DNA of 64,000 nucleotides from Spirosoma rhododendri (GTDB lineage: Bacteria > Bacteroidota > Bacteroidia > Cytophagales > Spirosomataceae): NCBI RefSeq assembly GCF_012849055.1, contig NZ_CP051677.1, forward strand, positions 1,502,501-1,566,500, read 5' to 3'. Positions 44,240-53,940 of this stretch are shown piece after piece (the stretch's first letter is position 1; each line of letters starts with the position of its first letter). The position numbers and the translations under genes are program-made. The notes below the pieces were generated by a model. That model made no database searches and had not been told where the DNA came from. It worked only from the letters and a program-made list of their open reading frames with translations.

Positions 44240-45523
44240 TTACTGCTCCCGATTGACCGGCTCGGTCATGATGGTATGGCCCATCTTGTCGCGCTTGGTG
44301 CGGAGGTAAAACTCGTTATGCGGATTTGCCGGAATCTCGATGGGTACCGTATCGACGATTTCCAGTCCGTAGCCCATCAGGCCCGCCCGTTTTTTCGGAT
44401 TGTTGGAAATCAGCTTCAGCTTGCGTATACCGAGATCACGCAGAATCTGCGCGCCAATGCCGTAATCACGGGCATCCATCGGCAGACCCAGCTCCAGATT
44501 TGCTTCGACCGTGTCGCGGCCCATTTCCTGTAGCTTGTAGGCTTTCAGCTTGTTGAGCAGACCGATACCGCGCCCTTCCTGAAACATATAAACGACCACG
44601 CCTTTACCAGCCGCTTCAACCATCTTCATCGATGCATGAAGCTGTGGGCCACAGTCGCAGCGGCAGGAGCCAAAGATGTCGCCCGTGACGCACGACGAAT
44701 GGACGCGCACCAGTACCGGCTCGTTGGGCTCCCACGTGCCTTTGACCAGCGCCAGATGCGTATCGCCCGTGTTGCTTTGCTTATAAGCGATTAGGTCAAA
44801 ATGCCCCCATTCAGTCGGCATATCGACACCGATTTCGCGCCGAATCAGCGTTTCCGTACGCAGCCGATATTCGATCAAGTCTTGGATGCTGACGAGTTTC
44901 ATTCCGAAGCGGTCGGCCATAACGCGCAACTCCGGCAGCCGCGCCATCGTACCGTCCTCGTTCAGTACTTCAATCAGCACACCCACCGGGGCTAACCCGG
45001 CCAGCCGCGCCAGATCGACGGCTGCTTCGGTATGCCCTGCCCGGCGGATAACGCCCTCATCGACAGCCCGCAGCGGAAAAATGTGCCCCGGCCGACCCAA
45101 ATCGTCGGGTTTCGTGTCGGGATCAACCAGTGCCCGGATGGTCTTGGCCCGGTCAGACGCCGAAATGCCCGTTGTGCAGCCGTTACCCAGCAGATCGACC
45201 GACACCGTAAATGGCGTGGTGTGTACCGATGTGTTGCTGGTAACCATCATGTCGAGGCCGAGTTCGTCGCATCGGTCCTGCGTTAATGGCGCGCACATCA
45301 GTCCGCGGGCTTCCCGAATCATGAAATTGACCATTTCGGGCGTAATCAGCTCGGCCGCGCAGATCATATCCCCCTCATTCTCGCGGTCTTCATCGTCGAC
45401 GACGAGCACGATTTTACCGGCCCGGATATCGGCAATGGCGTCTTCGATTGAGTCGAGTTTCAGGGCCTGAGAATTTGTATTGAAATCCGACGTGTCGGCG
45501 ATGTTGGTACTATTCTTGTCCAT
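44240..45523 (-). CDS. ribBA: Bifunctional DHBP synthase / GTP cyclohydrolase II
   Basis: Two riboflavin-pathway enzymes fused in 427 aa. The N-terminal half (to about residue 225) is 3,4-dihydroxy-2-butanone 4-phosphate synthase ('[20 protein letters not shown]', '[16 protein letters not shown]'). The C-terminal half is GTP cyclohydrolase II with zinc Cys in '[19 protein letters not shown]' and '[16 protein letters not shown]'. Normal length and order. No FMN riboswitch fold was recognisable before it; the upstream gap also holds the promoter of the next gene. Confidence 0.97.
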   Translation of the reverse strand: MDKNSTNIADTSDFNTNSQALKLDSIEDAIADIRAGKIVLVVDDEDRENEGDMICAAELITPEMVNFMIREARGLMCAPLTQDRCDELGLDMMVTSNTSVHTTPFTVSVDLLGNGCTTGISASDRAKTIRALVDPDTKPDDLGRPGHIFPLRAVDEGVIRRAGHTEAAVDLARLAGLAPVGVLIEVLNEDGTMARLPELRVMADRFGMKLVSIQDLIEYRLRTETLIRREIGVDMPTEWGHFDLIAYKQSNTGDTHLALVKGTWEPNEPVLVRVHSSCVTGDIFGSCRCDCGPQLHASMKMVEAAGKGVVVYMFQEGRGIGLLNKLKAYKLQEMGRDTVEANLELGLPMDARDYGIGAQILRDLGIRKLKLISNNPKKRAGLMGYGLEIVDTVPIEIPANPHNEFYLRTKRDKMGHTIMTEPVNREQ

Positions 45524-45526
45524 GAG

Positions 45527-45559
45527 TTTGGTTGATGGGTACCGACGTCCGTACTTTTG
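45527..45559 (+). promoter_or_regulatory. Promoter of the type B secreted protein (TTTG-N21-TACTTTTG)
   Basis: TTTG (45527-45530) is followed by 21 nt and TACTTTTG (45552-45559), matching TTTG / TANNTTTG. Transcription would begin near 45565, leaving a leader of about 165 nt before the GTG at 45732. The promoter abuts the ribBA start codon. Confidence 0.55.
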
Positions 45560-45731
45560 ACGTTGGCGTAAAATTAACCATGACGGTGTGCATCGTTAAT
45601 CAACTGCTCAGAAAACCGTTTTCCAGAAAGATACGTTTCGCCGGGCGCGAAAATGTCGCCGGGCGCGTTTTTCGAGTGATACCCAACTGCTTGACACAAA
45701 ATCAGACGACTGGTTCAACTCTTTACCCGCT

Positions 45732-47708
45732 GTGCAAATTTTAGGAACGTGGCTAACTGAAAAGGGGGCAAAAATCGGGCAAACCAGCCTATTCGCTGCG
45801 CTGTTGATAGTGATAACAGCAACACTGGCGGTTGCGCAAAATGTATGCATAAATCCTGTCAATCCAGGAGAGTTCTCGGTAAGCAAGAGTAGAGTATGCA
45901 TAGGAACACCAATCACGGTGAGTACACCCGCGAACATTTCGTCAGTAGGGTATGACTTTCAGTACGATGGTCGAGATTTGCAGAGAATACAAACAACTAT
46001 TACCACTACGTACTCGTACACAGCCCCGGGCTCTTACACGATTGTCCAAGTGGGTAGCGGTAACTCGCTCGGTGTAGGAAGTATTACGTGTAAACAGGTC
46101 GAGGTGCTGCCCACGGGTGTCGTGCGGGCGACTACGCAGTCCTGCGCCAACCGGGTCGTAACGCTGACGGCCACGCTCGACGATTCTAACAACAAGTACG
46201 ATGCGTACCAGGTCAACTGGGGCGATGGCGTGGTCCAGAGCTACACCTTAGCCCAGCTCCAGGCCCGGCCGCAGCATACCTACACCGATAGTCGTAACCG
46301 AACCGCAACCATTCAGGGGGTGTACAGTGCCCCGGCCAGTTGTGGCGGTACCCCATTCGCGATGTCGATCACCCCGCTGGCAAGTACCGCCACGGCGACG
46401 GCTCCCCTTATCTCGCGCCTGGCAACCGTTGGTGATAATAACCTGACGATAAGCTACCAAAGCAACACGGGGACTGCTGTTCAGCTGCTTCAGCGCGACG
46501 GATCGGGTGCCTACGTGCCGACCAGCCAGACGGGGACGTCGGCCGGTACGTTTTCGATACAGGCCAACACCCGGCAAACTCAGTGCTTTCAGCTGGTCAG
46601 TCAGGACGCATGCGGCACGGCTGGCCCGACCTCTGATCAGGTGTGCAGCATGGCGCTAAACGTGACGCCCGTCAGTAAGCAGAACAACCTAAGCTGGGAA
46701 GCGTATCAGGGAAACACGCCGTTTCGCTACTACCGCATCACGCGGGGCGGGTCGCCAACGGGCGGTACGATTACCAACAAAGCGACAACAACAACCAGTG
46801 ACGCCAACAATATACAGTGCGGAGTGCAATACTGCTACGCCATCGAAGTAACGGCGGGTCCAACGGTAGTAACGTCGGCCCCGATCTGCGCAACGGGCGT
46901 TAACACCGAAGCCCCCGACAGCTTTACGAACGTGTTGGTATCGATTGAAAATGATAAGCCCCGGCTGATTGCCGCAATAAACGCGTCGTCATCGACCAGC
47001 TACACCATGATTGTCAGCCGGAGCAGCGGGGGCGGGCCCTTCCAGCAGGTGAGCGCTTTGTCGGGCAACACGTTTGTCGACGAAGCAGCTGATGTAAATG
47101 CGGGTTCGTACTGTTATCAGGTGGCGTACCAGAACACGTGCGGTCAGGTATCACCGCCATCGCCCACGGCCTGTACGGTATGGCTGTCGTCGCAATCGCC
47201 CAGCGGTATCGACTGGACCCGCGACTCTCCCTTCTCGACCGGTGGGGTCGAAAATTATACCGTTGAAGTGATTAACCCTGACAACGGTACAAAGCGTGAG
47301 ATTCCGTCGGGAACCAATAGCCACTATGAGCCTGACCCAAACGACCCGGTGACGAGTGTGCAGCGGTACCGGATCATCGCCACCTCCGCACAGGGCGTGG
47401 TTAGCTACTCCAATTTTTATACGCTGCGCCGGTCTACACCGCTATTCGCCCCTGACGCATTTACTCCCAACGGCGATCAGGTCAACGACATTTTTCTGGT
47501 CAAAGGCACCACCTCCGACCTGTTTCGCCTGACTGTCTACAGCCGCTGGGGCCAGGCCGTTTTCAGTTCGACCGACATTACGAAAGGTTGGGACGGTACC
47601 GTCGGCGGCCAACCCGCCATTGAGGGGCAGTACATGTACCGCATCGAAGTCGAGGATTCCGATGGGCAGAAAACTGTTCGTACGGGCGGGGTGTTATTAG
47701 TGCGTTAA
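45732..47708 (+). CDS. Secreted protein with type B (gliding-associated) C-terminal domain
   Basis: 658 aa beginning at GTG 45732, with a signal-like segment ('LFAALLIVITATLAVAQ', about residues 20-36). PKD-like and fibronectin-like repeats follow ('YDFQYDG', 'QVNWGDGVVQSYTLAQ', 'RYRIIATSAQGVVSYSNF'). The last 90 residues form a T9SS type B sorting domain ('FAPDAFTPNGDQVNDIF', 'LTVYSRWGQAVFSS', 'GWDGTVGGQPA', 'GQYMYRIEV'). Such proteins are exported by the gliding/type IX machinery and attached to the surface. Cys-rich middle region. Function beyond secretion unknown. Confidence 0.85.
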   Translation: MQILGTWLTEKGAKIGQTSLFAALLIVITATLAVAQNVCINPVNPGEFSVSKSRVCIGTPITVSTPANISSVGYDFQYDGRDLQRIQTTITTTYSYTAPGSYTIVQVGSGNSLGVGSITCKQVEVLPTGVVRATTQSCANRVVTLTATLDDSNNKYDAYQVNWGDGVVQSYTLAQLQARPQHTYTDSRNRTATIQGVYSAPASCGGTPFAMSITPLASTATATAPLISRLATVGDNNLTISYQSNTGTAVQLLQRDGSGAYVPTSQTGTSAGTFSIQANTRQTQCFQLVSQDACGTAGPTSDQVCSMALNVTPVSKQNNLSWEAYQGNTPFRYYRITRGGSPTGGTITNKATTTTSDANNIQCGVQYCYAIEVTAGPTVVTSAPICATGVNTEAPDSFTNVLVSIENDKPRLIAAINASSSTSYTMIVSRSSGGGPFQQVSALSGNTFVDEAADVNAGSYCYQVAYQNTCGQVSPPSPTACTVWLSSQSPSGIDWTRDSPFSTGGVENYTVEVINPDNGTKREIPSGTNSHYEPDPNDPVTSVQRYRIIATSAQGVVSYSNFYTLRRSTPLFAPDAFTPNGDQVNDIFLVKGTTSDLFRLTVYSRWGQAVFSSTDITKGWDGTVGGQPAIEGQYMYRIEVEDSDGQKTVRTGGVLLVR

Positions 47709-47724
47709 CCCATAAAACAGATTG

Positions 47725-48057
47725 ATGATGAACATGATGGATATGTTCGGGAAAATGAAGGAAGTTCAGTCCCGAATGAAAGATGCGCAGCAGAACCTGA
47801 ACGCCATTACCGAAACGGGTGATGCTGGAGCGGGTATGGTGAAGGTGACGGTAAACGGTCTGAAAAATGTACTCAGCATCGACATTGATCCGGATCTGAT
47901 CAAACCAGCCGACCGCGAAATGTTGCAGGACCTGATCGTAGCCGCCACAAACAAGGCCATTAGCGCTGTCGAAGTGAAAGCACGTGAACATCTGCGTCAG
48001 GCTACCGACGGGCTACTACCCAATATCCCCGGCATGAATCTCGACGGGCTGCTGTAA
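47725..48057 (+). CDS. YbaB/EbfC nucleoid-associated protein
   Basis: A 110-aa DNA-binding protein of the YbaB family. The ATG at 47725 is chosen; the next ATG at 47728 or a TTG at 47722 are in frame and equally possible. It opens 'MFGKMKEVQSRMKDAQQNL', then 'GMVKVTVNGLKNVLSIDID' and 'AATNKAISAVEVKARE', as in family members. It follows the type B protein by 16 nt. Confidence 0.93.
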   Translation: MMNMMDMFGKMKEVQSRMKDAQQNLNAITETGDAGAGMVKVTVNGLKNVLSIDIDPDLIKPADREMLQDLIVAATNKAISAVEVKAREHLRQATDGLLPNIPGMNLDGLL

Positions 48058-48149
48058 ATCGGGTGGACGGAGCCGCTGCGGTTTTTCGCGCATACCGCCC
48101 TGGCTCCGTATCTTCACGGCGGAATTAATACCCCGCCAATCGCCATTTA

Positions 48150-49178
48150 GTGGATACCCTCGCAATAGTTGTTCTGAATTACAACGGTCTGCCATTTCTG
48201 CGCCGTTTTTTACCCGCACTCCTGGCGCAGGCCGACGGCCACCCTGTTTACGTAGCTGACAATGCCTCAACCGACGGGTCTGTATCCTGGCTGCGGCTAC
48301 AATTTCCGGCCGTTCGGGTTATTCAGCTGGAAACCAACAATGGCTACGCAGGAGGGTACAATCAGGCGCTGGAACGAGTCAGGAGTGAATACGGTGGGGC
48401 TACCTACTATGCGCTGGTCAACTCCGATATTGAAGTTACACCCAACTGGATTGCGCCCGTACTTCAATTACTGGAAGGCGATTCAGCAATTGCTGCCTGT
48501 CAGCCAAAAATTCGGTCAGAGCAGCAGCGGGAGTCGTTTGAATACGCCGGTGCTGCCGGCGGCTATCTCGATTATTTAGGCTATGCGTTCTGCCGGGGCC
48601 GCGTGTTCGACGTGCTGGAACCCGACACCGGGCAGTACGACGACAATCGCCCTGTGTTCTGGGCTACCGGTGCCTGCCTGTTTGTGCGGGCCACTGTTTT
48701 CCACGAAACGGGCGGCTTCGATTCGGCTTTCTTCGCGCACATGGAGGAGATCGACTGGTGCTGGCGTGTACAGCGGCTGGGCTACTCCGTCTGGACCTGT
48801 GGCCAATCGACAGTATACCACGTTGGCGGTGGAACACTACACAAATCCAATCCGCACAAGACGCTGTTAAACCACCGCAACAGCCTGTACATGTTGTACA
48901 AAAACTGGCCTGCCGACGGCTGGTTTCTAAGCAAAGTATTCATGCGGTTGGTATTCGACGGCTTGTCGTCGGTGCTCTACCTTGCCGCCGGGCAATGGGG
49001 CGACATCGGGGCTGTGCTCAAAGCGCATGGCGCGTTCTACGGACATCTGCCTACCCTGAACAAGCAACGTCGCCAGCTAAAGCAACAGGAAAAGCAGCGG
49101 GCAAACTTATACGAACGAAGTCTGGTCTGGCAGTACTTTGGCAAAGGCCACCGTCGATTCAGTCAGCTGGACAAGTAA
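48150..49178 (+). CDS. Family 2 glycosyltransferase (rhamnosyltransferase-like)
   Basis: A 342-aa GT2 enzyme starting at GTG 48150 (GTG GAT ACC). The GT-A fold is clear: 'LAIVVLNYNGLPFLRRFLPAL', 'VYVADNASTDGSVSWL', 'YYALVNSDIEVTPNW' (metal-binding D-x-D-like 'NSDIE'), and 'GGFDSAFFAHMEEIDWCWR'. The C-terminal third has helices ('LVFDGLSSVLYLAAGQWGD'). It probably transfers a sugar to a cell-envelope glycan. Single gene, 92 nt after ybaB. Confidence 0.88.
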   Translation: MDTLAIVVLNYNGLPFLRRFLPALLAQADGHPVYVADNASTDGSVSWLRLQFPAVRVIQLETNNGYAGGYNQALERVRSEYGGATYYALVNSDIEVTPNWIAPVLQLLEGDSAIAACQPKIRSEQQRESFEYAGAAGGYLDYLGYAFCRGRVFDVLEPDTGQYDDNRPVFWATGACLFVRATVFHETGGFDSAFFAHMEEIDWCWRVQRLGYSVWTCGQSTVYHVGGGTLHKSNPHKTLLNHRNSLYMLYKNWPADGWFLSKVFMRLVFDGLSSVLYLAAGQWGDIGAVLKAHGAFYGHLPTLNKQRRQLKQQEKQRANLYERSLVWQYFGKGHRRFSQLDK

Positions 49179-49179
49179 G

Positions 49180-49401
49180 TTACAACTCCCAGATAGTGGG
49201 GTGCGCGTGCCGACGCAGGTGTTTGTTCATCTCCAGCCAGAACGCCATAATCAGGTACAGTATAACCGGCGATCCCAGCGTTAGGAACGACGTGTATATA
49301 AAGTACAGCCGGATGCTGCTGGCTGAGATATTCATGCGTTCGCCCAGGATGCTGCAAACGCCGAACGCCTGTTTTTCAACGAAATACCGAAGTTTGTTCA
49401 T
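49180..49401 (-). CDS. PspC-domain small membrane protein
   Basis: 73 aa from the ATG at 49401 (MNKLRYFVEKQAFG). It fits the PspC group of Bacteroidota: 'KQAFGVCSILGERMNISASS', a hydrophobic segment 'LYFIYTSFLTLGSPVILYLI', and 'MAFWLEMNKHLRR'. An upstream start at 49422 would add seven residues. Probably envelope-stress related by family. It converges with the glycosyltransferase gene, whose stop is one nucleotide away. Confidence 0.82.
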   Translation of the reverse strand: MNKLRYFVEKQAFGVCSILGERMNISASSIRLYFIYTSFLTLGSPVILYLIMAFWLEMNKHLRRHAHPTIWEL

Positions 49402-49738
49402 AGCTGTTAGTGGAACGTACAAAACGTATAGACGTTAACGGTATTGCGCAAAGCTAACAAGGCTGTGCCGTACAATGTTTGCCGTTTAGAAAGAAATTCA
49501 TACAGATTTACGTAAAAAGAGACAAAAAATTATTGCCAATCTATTGACATTGGAACAATTTCATTTATTTCGTATTTCAGGCTTGCCGGTGATTTCTAGT
49601 GGATTACCAGCTGCCTGAAACCGCAAAGTCCGTGCCGTGCCATTTAGGTGTTTCGTTGAAGTATGCTAGGTGCCAGTTCCGTGTCTTTTGTCAATCGCTA
49701 ACCCTTTGTCCTTTTATTTATTAACTATTCAATTGTTT
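49402..49738 (+). other. 337-bp intergenic region upstream of cspA
   Basis: The gap between divergent pspC and cspA is AT-rich, including 'gacaaaaaattattgcc' near 49523 and T-rich tracts before the cspA ATG. TTG at 49552-49554 followed by 'tatttcg' about 19 nt on is a weak promoter candidate. A hairpin-forming stretch around 'ggcttgccggtgatttc' and 'ggattaccagctgcc' lies near 49580-49616. Long 5' leaders are usual for cold-shock genes. No gene or tRNA is visible. Confidence 0.5.
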
Positions 49739-49945
49739 ATGCAGACAGGTGTAGTAAAATTCTTCAACGAAAGCAAAGGCTACGGATTTATCGTTGAGGA
49801 TGATTCAAACCGGGACATTTTTGTCCACGTTACAGGCCTGAATGGTATCACCATTCGGGAAAAAGACCGCGTTCAGTTTGAAGTTGTCGACGGTAAGAAA
49901 GGATTAAACGCCGTAAAAGTGAAGAAAATCGAGGGCGAATACTAG
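49739..49945 (+). CDS. Cold-shock (CspA-family) RNA-binding protein
   Basis: 68 aa from ATG 49739 (MQTGVVKFFNESKGYGFI). The cold-shock domain is complete: RNP1 'GYGFIVEDD' and RNP2 'RDIFVHVTGL'. It binds single-stranded RNA/DNA. The upstream in-frame start at 49670 would put 23 unrelated residues in front and was rejected. A strong terminator follows. Confidence 0.95.
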   Translation: MQTGVVKFFNESKGYGFIVEDDSNRDIFVHVTGLNGITIREKDRVQFEVVDGKKGLNAVKVKKIEGEY

Positions 49946-49970
49946 TCAACAGATGTCGCTTGTGCATATA

Positions 49971-50001
49971 AAAAGCCCGTCCGGATGCCAGACGGGCTTT
50001 T
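49971..50001. terminator. Terminator after cspA
   Basis: 'aaaagcccgtc' (49971-49981) and 'gacgggctttt' (49991-50001) form a perfect 11-bp stem with a 9-nt loop, followed by T. It separates cspA from the convergent rhaT gene and can work in both directions. Confidence 0.88.
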
Positions 50002-50031
50002 TCATTTATGGTAAAACAAAACTTGATAAAG

Positions 50032-51066
50032 CTAAGCCAGGTAATTGCCGATTCCGACAATGACGGAGGACAGGATCACGGTTAGTATACCAATACGAAT
50101 GGTTCGCATAGTTGCCGCGTTCGAGCCTCTCCACTCGTGCAAATATAATCCCCAAAAACTGCTAAATGCAATAATAAAAGCCATATGTAGTGTCCAGCCG
50201 GAGAAGCGGTACTCGCCCATCTTGCTGTCGCCCATGCCGTAGAAGAAGAACTGAAAGTACCACGTAACCCCCGCAATCGCGCAGAACAGGATATTTCGGG
50301 CAATCGGAGCCGATAAATTACGGTAGTCCTTGTACGTCTGATTCTTCATATTCAGGTAGATCGACCAGATGGCGTTAGTGGTTAAACCGCCGAGCAGGAT
50401 AATCACCAGCGGGGCGTTGTTCATGAACAGCGGATCGGCCCCGAAGCCAACGGCCCGCTCCGAAATCGACTGCCCGGCCGTCAGCCCGAAGGAGAAGCAG
50501 GCGCTCATAATGCCCGAAAATACGGCGACCATGAACCCTTTGCGCAGATCGAACTCGGCGATGGCGGCTTTCTTCTCGGCTTCCGGCTGTGTCTTTTCCT
50601 TCATCATCCCGGCTACCCCGCAGATCGTAATGCCGAGTACGCAAACGGCCAGCCCCGCCATGATGAACTGTCCCGACGTGGTACTGACAAGATTACCAAA
50701 CTGCCCCAGCCAGATCGGCGGCACCAGCGTGCCGAACACGGCGCAAAGCCCCAGTACAACGGCCATACCCAGCGATAACCCCAGATAGCGCATCGACAGC
50801 CCGAAGGTCAGGCCGCCGAATCCCCAGAGCACGCCCCAGAAATACGTCCAGAGCAGCGTTTCGGTGGGCGTTTCGCGCAAAATCTGTAATAGGTGCGGTA
50901 CGGTAAGTAGCCCGAGTACCCAGGGGGCAATTACCCAGGAAAAGATACCGCCAACGAGCCAGTAACTTTCCCAGGACCAGCTTTTTACCTGTTTGTAGGG
51001 TAGATAGAAACTGCCGGAAGCGAAGCCCCCCAGCGCATGCAAGACAACGCCCCAAATGACGGCCAT
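50032..51066 (-). CDS. rhaT: L-rhamnose/proton symporter
   Basis: A 344-aa integral membrane transporter with about ten transmembrane helices, such as 'WGVVLHALGGFASGSFYLPY' at the N-terminus. It resembles RhaT of the drug/metabolite transporter type. Signature parts are 'YKQVKSWSWESYWLVGGIFSW' (in two blocks) and 'LGLSLGMAVVLGLCAVFGTL'. Last gene of the minus-strand rhamnose operon, 65 nt after rhaB. It takes up rhamnose for the enzymes upstream. Confidence 0.92.
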   Translation of the reverse strand: MAVIWGVVLHALGGFASGSFYLPYKQVKSWSWESYWLVGGIFSWVIAPWVLGLLTVPHLLQILRETPTETLLWTYFWGVLWGFGGLTFGLSMRYLGLSLGMAVVLGLCAVFGTLVPPIWLGQFGNLVSTTSGQFIMAGLAVCVLGITICGVAGMMKEKTQPEAEKKAAIAEFDLRKGFMVAVFSGIMSACFSFGLTAGQSISERAVGFGADPLFMNNAPLVIILLGGLTTNAIWSIYLNMKNQTYKDYRNLSAPIARNILFCAIAGVTWYFQFFFYGMGDSKMGEYRFSGWTLHMAFIIAFSSFWGLYLHEWRGSNAATMRTIRIGILTVILSSVIVGIGNYLA

Positions 51067-51131
51067 AGGTTGTAGAACGGTTCAGGTTTAGGAATGGAAT
51101 CAGAAGTAGAGAAACGAAAAAATGGGCTGCG

Positions 51132-52529
51132 CTACGCCGGTTTGTGCATCGGTGCGTCGACCGGGCGAAGCTGAACCAGATTGTCGGGTAGGGGCAGCGG
51201 GTTCCAGTTATCGTGAATTGCGAGGGCCGCACCGAGGGCGGTTGCCTGCGCGACCGATGCCGCCGAGACGTTTAGCTGCGGAAAGGCCGACGCCAGCAAC
51301 GCCATATAAATCGGGTTTTTGCTGAATCCCCCATCAACGAAAATGCGGTCGACGGGGGAGCGGTGCAGTACCAGTTCAGTCGAGATGAGCTGCTGCGCTA
51401 CGATGTCATGGATCAGTTGGTGGTACGCCTGTTCGTAGGTGTCGAAGTCAGTCAGGTCGCGCCGGATAAACGCCGACTGCACTAGCACGGCCGGTTGTTT
51501 GGTCGTTAGTGGGTCGGGGATGGGCTGCACCGGGCGGGTGGGTAGTTCATCGATCAGCGACGGGTCGTAGGGCACCTGTTTGTAGGTGTCGACGGGGACG
51601 CCGAAATGTGCGGCCAGTCGCTGCACCTGCTGTTCGTGTTCGTAACCGGCAAAGAGCCGCGATGCCTTCACCGGTTGGCCCTGATAGTTCAGGAAGCACA
51701 GGCAGTCGTATTGCAGTTCTTCGGCCGTCAGCGGCTGGGTATTGAACGGGTTCAGGCTAATGCACCACGTGCCCGTCGAGATAAGCACGAACGGTTCGCT
51801 GAAACTCGCCAGATACGGAATCAAAGCCGCCGACGAGTCGTGCAACCCGACGCCTACTTTCATCGGCTTGCCGTATACGACCGTATCCATCACCGCATTT
51901 CCCGGAAACAGCGGGGCCAGTTTCTGATCCAGTTGCTCGGCCGTAACCCAGCCGTGGTACTGCTGCCGGTCGAAATTCCACAGCGCGGTGTGGCACCCAA
52001 TGCTGGTCAGGTCGGCGTGGAACTGCCCGGTAAACAGCGAACTCACGTACTGCGGTAAATGCAGCGCGTACCGCATCCTAGCGAATAAATCCGGCTTCTG
52101 ATGGCGAATCCGGTACAGAGCCAGCCCCGAATTCAGATTTCCCAGCGCGGGCGATGCCGTTTCCACTGATACGCGTTCTTCCGGACCATACGCCAAATAA
52201 AATTGCCGCGACAGCTCGTCCGGGTAGGCTTTTAAATAATTGTACAAAGGCCCCACTGCCTGACCCTGCGCATCGACACAGACCAGACTCGCGCCGTAGG
52301 TCGAGAAATTCAGGGCCTTCACGTCGAACTGCGGCTTAGCCAATACATCCTGCAACGCCTGCTGTACCCAGTTCGTCAGGTGATCGACGTCTTCGCACGG
52401 GTCACCATCTTCGTCCACTGTTTCGACAAACTGCGTGCTCGTTTCCCAGACAATATTGTATTGCCGGTCGAAGAGAAACAGCTTCTTATTGGTCTTCCCA
52501 ATATCAAAAACAGCGACGTGCATGGCCAA
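51132..52529 (-). CDS. rhaB: Rhamnulokinase-like FGGY kinase
   Basis: A 465-aa FGGY sugar kinase. The N-terminal 'AVFDIGKTNKKLFLFD' is the ATP/sugar-binding lobe, 'HDSSAALIPYLASF' and 'STGTWCISLNPFN' come mid-protein, and 'VDRIFVDGGFSKNPIYMALL' is the C-terminal ADP-binding motif. In this operon the substrate is probably L-rhamnulose. A palindromic repeat fills the whole 88-nt gap to rhaI upstream. Confidence 0.92.
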   Translation of the reverse strand: MAMHVAVFDIGKTNKKLFLFDRQYNIVWETSTQFVETVDEDGDPCEDVDHLTNWVQQALQDVLAKPQFDVKALNFSTYGASLVCVDAQGQAVGPLYNYLKAYPDELSRQFYLAYGPEERVSVETASPALGNLNSGLALYRIRHQKPDLFARMRYALHLPQYVSSLFTGQFHADLTSIGCHTALWNFDRQQYHGWVTAEQLDQKLAPLFPGNAVMDTVVYGKPMKVGVGLHDSSAALIPYLASFSEPFVLISTGTWCISLNPFNTQPLTAEELQYDCLCFLNYQGQPVKASRLFAGYEHEQQVQRLAAHFGVPVDTYKQVPYDPSLIDELPTRPVQPIPDPLTTKQPAVLVQSAFIRRDLTDFDTYEQAYHQLIHDIVAQQLISTELVLHRSPVDRIFVDGGFSKNPIYMALLASAFPQLNVSAASVAQATALGAALAIHDNWNPLPLPDNLVQLRPVDAPMHKPA

Positions 52530-52617
52530 TGATTGAGTGATTGAGTGATTAAATGATAGAATGACTGAACGATGTGGCTATTCTATCATTCAGTCACTCT
52601 ATCATTCAATCATTCAG
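52530..52617. repeat. AT-rich inverted repeat between rhaI and rhaB
   Basis: Imperfect inverted arms are built from GATTGAGTGATT on the left and AATCATTCAG / TATCATTCAGTCAC on the right, around 'gatgtggct'. Same family as 31918-31993. It occupies the entire intercistronic space, so it must be transcribed in the rhamnose mRNA. It may affect mRNA processing. Confidence 0.7.
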
Positions 52618-53892
52618 TTAGAGTCCCGTGGCGATGGATTTGGCTCCGCGCTCCTGAATGAGTTGGTCGCGGATGTTGAGGTTGCGGTAGAGGGCCAGGG
52701 GGTGTAAGGCACCACCCGCCCGGCGACGGGCTTCGGCCGCCAGTGGGCGAACGTCGGTGCGGAAGGCGTCCTGCAACAGTTCCTGCGCCTGCACGACGTC
52801 GTTGGCGTCGCGGGCGGCTTCCAGCGCGTCGCGGTCGACGAGCAGGGCCTGCGCGTAGGCGAGTTGGATGGCTTCGACGCTTTGTAACAGGTCTTCGAGC
52901 GGGTCTTTGACGTTGTGGCTCGCGTCGATCATCCAGCCGAGGTCGGTGGCGTGGTTCATGCCCCGCGCGTCCATCCCGCCGACGAGTTCGTTGAAAATCA
53001 GGAACAGTTGGTAGGGCTTGATGCTGCCTGCCGTCAGGTCGTCGTCGCCGTATTTCGAGTCGTTGAAATGGAAACCACCCAGCTTACCTTCCATCAGCAG
53101 TATCGCGACGATCTGCTCGATATTGGCGTTGGGTAGGTGGTGCCCCAGATCGACCAGCGTGTAGGCTTTCGGGCCGAGTTTGCTGGCGTACAGATAGCTG
53201 CTGCCCCAGTCGCCAACGGTGGTCGAATAGAAGTTCGGCTCGAAAGCTTTGTACTCGACAAACATTTTCCAGTCGTCGGGCAGGGCCGCGTAGATGTCCT
53301 GCAAACCGCCCAGCGTCCGTTCAAACGCCTTGCGGAAGTTTAGTTGACCGGGGAAACTCGACCCGTCCGACAGCCAGACCGTCAGCGACTTGGAGCCCAG
53401 ATCAACGCCGTGCCGGATTACGTCGATGTTGTGGTCGATAGCCTGCTGCCGCACCGCCCGGTCGACGTGCTGCAACGAGCCGAACTTGTAACTTTCCTGC
53501 TGATCGGGCTGATCCTGAAACGTGTTGGAGTTGACCGCGTCGAAAGCCAGTCCGTAGCTGTCGGCGAGTTGACGGATGGCCTTCGGGTCCTGCGGAATGT
53601 CCCACGGAATGTGCAAGGAGATAGCTCCGCTCGCCCGGTTCAGTGCGTGCAGCAAACCCACGTCGCTGATTTTTTCCTCGAGATTGCGCGGCTCGCCCCC
53701 GCCGGGAAATCGGCCAAAGCGGGTGCCGCCGGTGCCAAGTGCCCAGCTTGGAATGGCGATCTGAAACGCCACTAATTTTTCGATGATCGTCTCCGTCTGC
53801 TCAACGGAATCAGTCCAGGGGGCCAGCAATTGCCGGTGCCGGGCTACCCGGTCGGCGTTGTGGCTGGCAATGGTGTCGGTAGTAAGGTTCAT
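52618..53892 (-). CDS. rhaI: L-rhamnose isomerase (TIGR02629-like)
   Basis: A 424-aa TIM-barrel isomerase from ATG 53892 (MNLTTDTIASHNA). It has 'IAIPSWALGTGGTRFGRFPG', 'SLHIPWDIPQDP' and the metal-binding region 'LVDLGHHLPNANIEQIVAIL' followed by 'LGGFHFNDSKYGDDDL'. It belongs to the RhaI type found in Pseudomonas stutzeri rather than E. coli RhaA. Converts L-rhamnose to L-rhamnulose. An upstream ATG at 53973 lies inside a palindromic repeat and was rejected. Confidence 0.92.
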   Translation of the reverse strand: MNLTTDTIASHNADRVARHRQLLAPWTDSVEQTETIIEKLVAFQIAIPSWALGTGGTRFGRFPGGGEPRNLEEKISDVGLLHALNRASGAISLHIPWDIPQDPKAIRQLADSYGLAFDAVNSNTFQDQPDQQESYKFGSLQHVDRAVRQQAIDHNIDVIRHGVDLGSKSLTVWLSDGSSFPGQLNFRKAFERTLGGLQDIYAALPDDWKMFVEYKAFEPNFYSTTVGDWGSSYLYASKLGPKAYTLVDLGHHLPNANIEQIVAILLMEGKLGGFHFNDSKYGDDDLTAGSIKPYQLFLIFNELVGGMDARGMNHATDLGWMIDASHNVKDPLEDLLQSVEAIQLAYAQALLVDRDALEAARDANDVVQAQELLQDAFRTDVRPLAAEARRRAGGALHPLALYRNLNIRDQLIQERGAKSIATGL

Positions 53893-53940
53893 AGGTTTGG
53901 GCGGTAGTGAGTGGCAAGTTGACAAGTAGCCTGCGGAGCA

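Noticed and set aside
45524..45731. FMN riboswitch associated with ribBA
   Set aside because: The conserved FMN aptamer blocks are not recognisable upstream of ribBA on the minus strand. The gap carries a plus-strand promoter instead.
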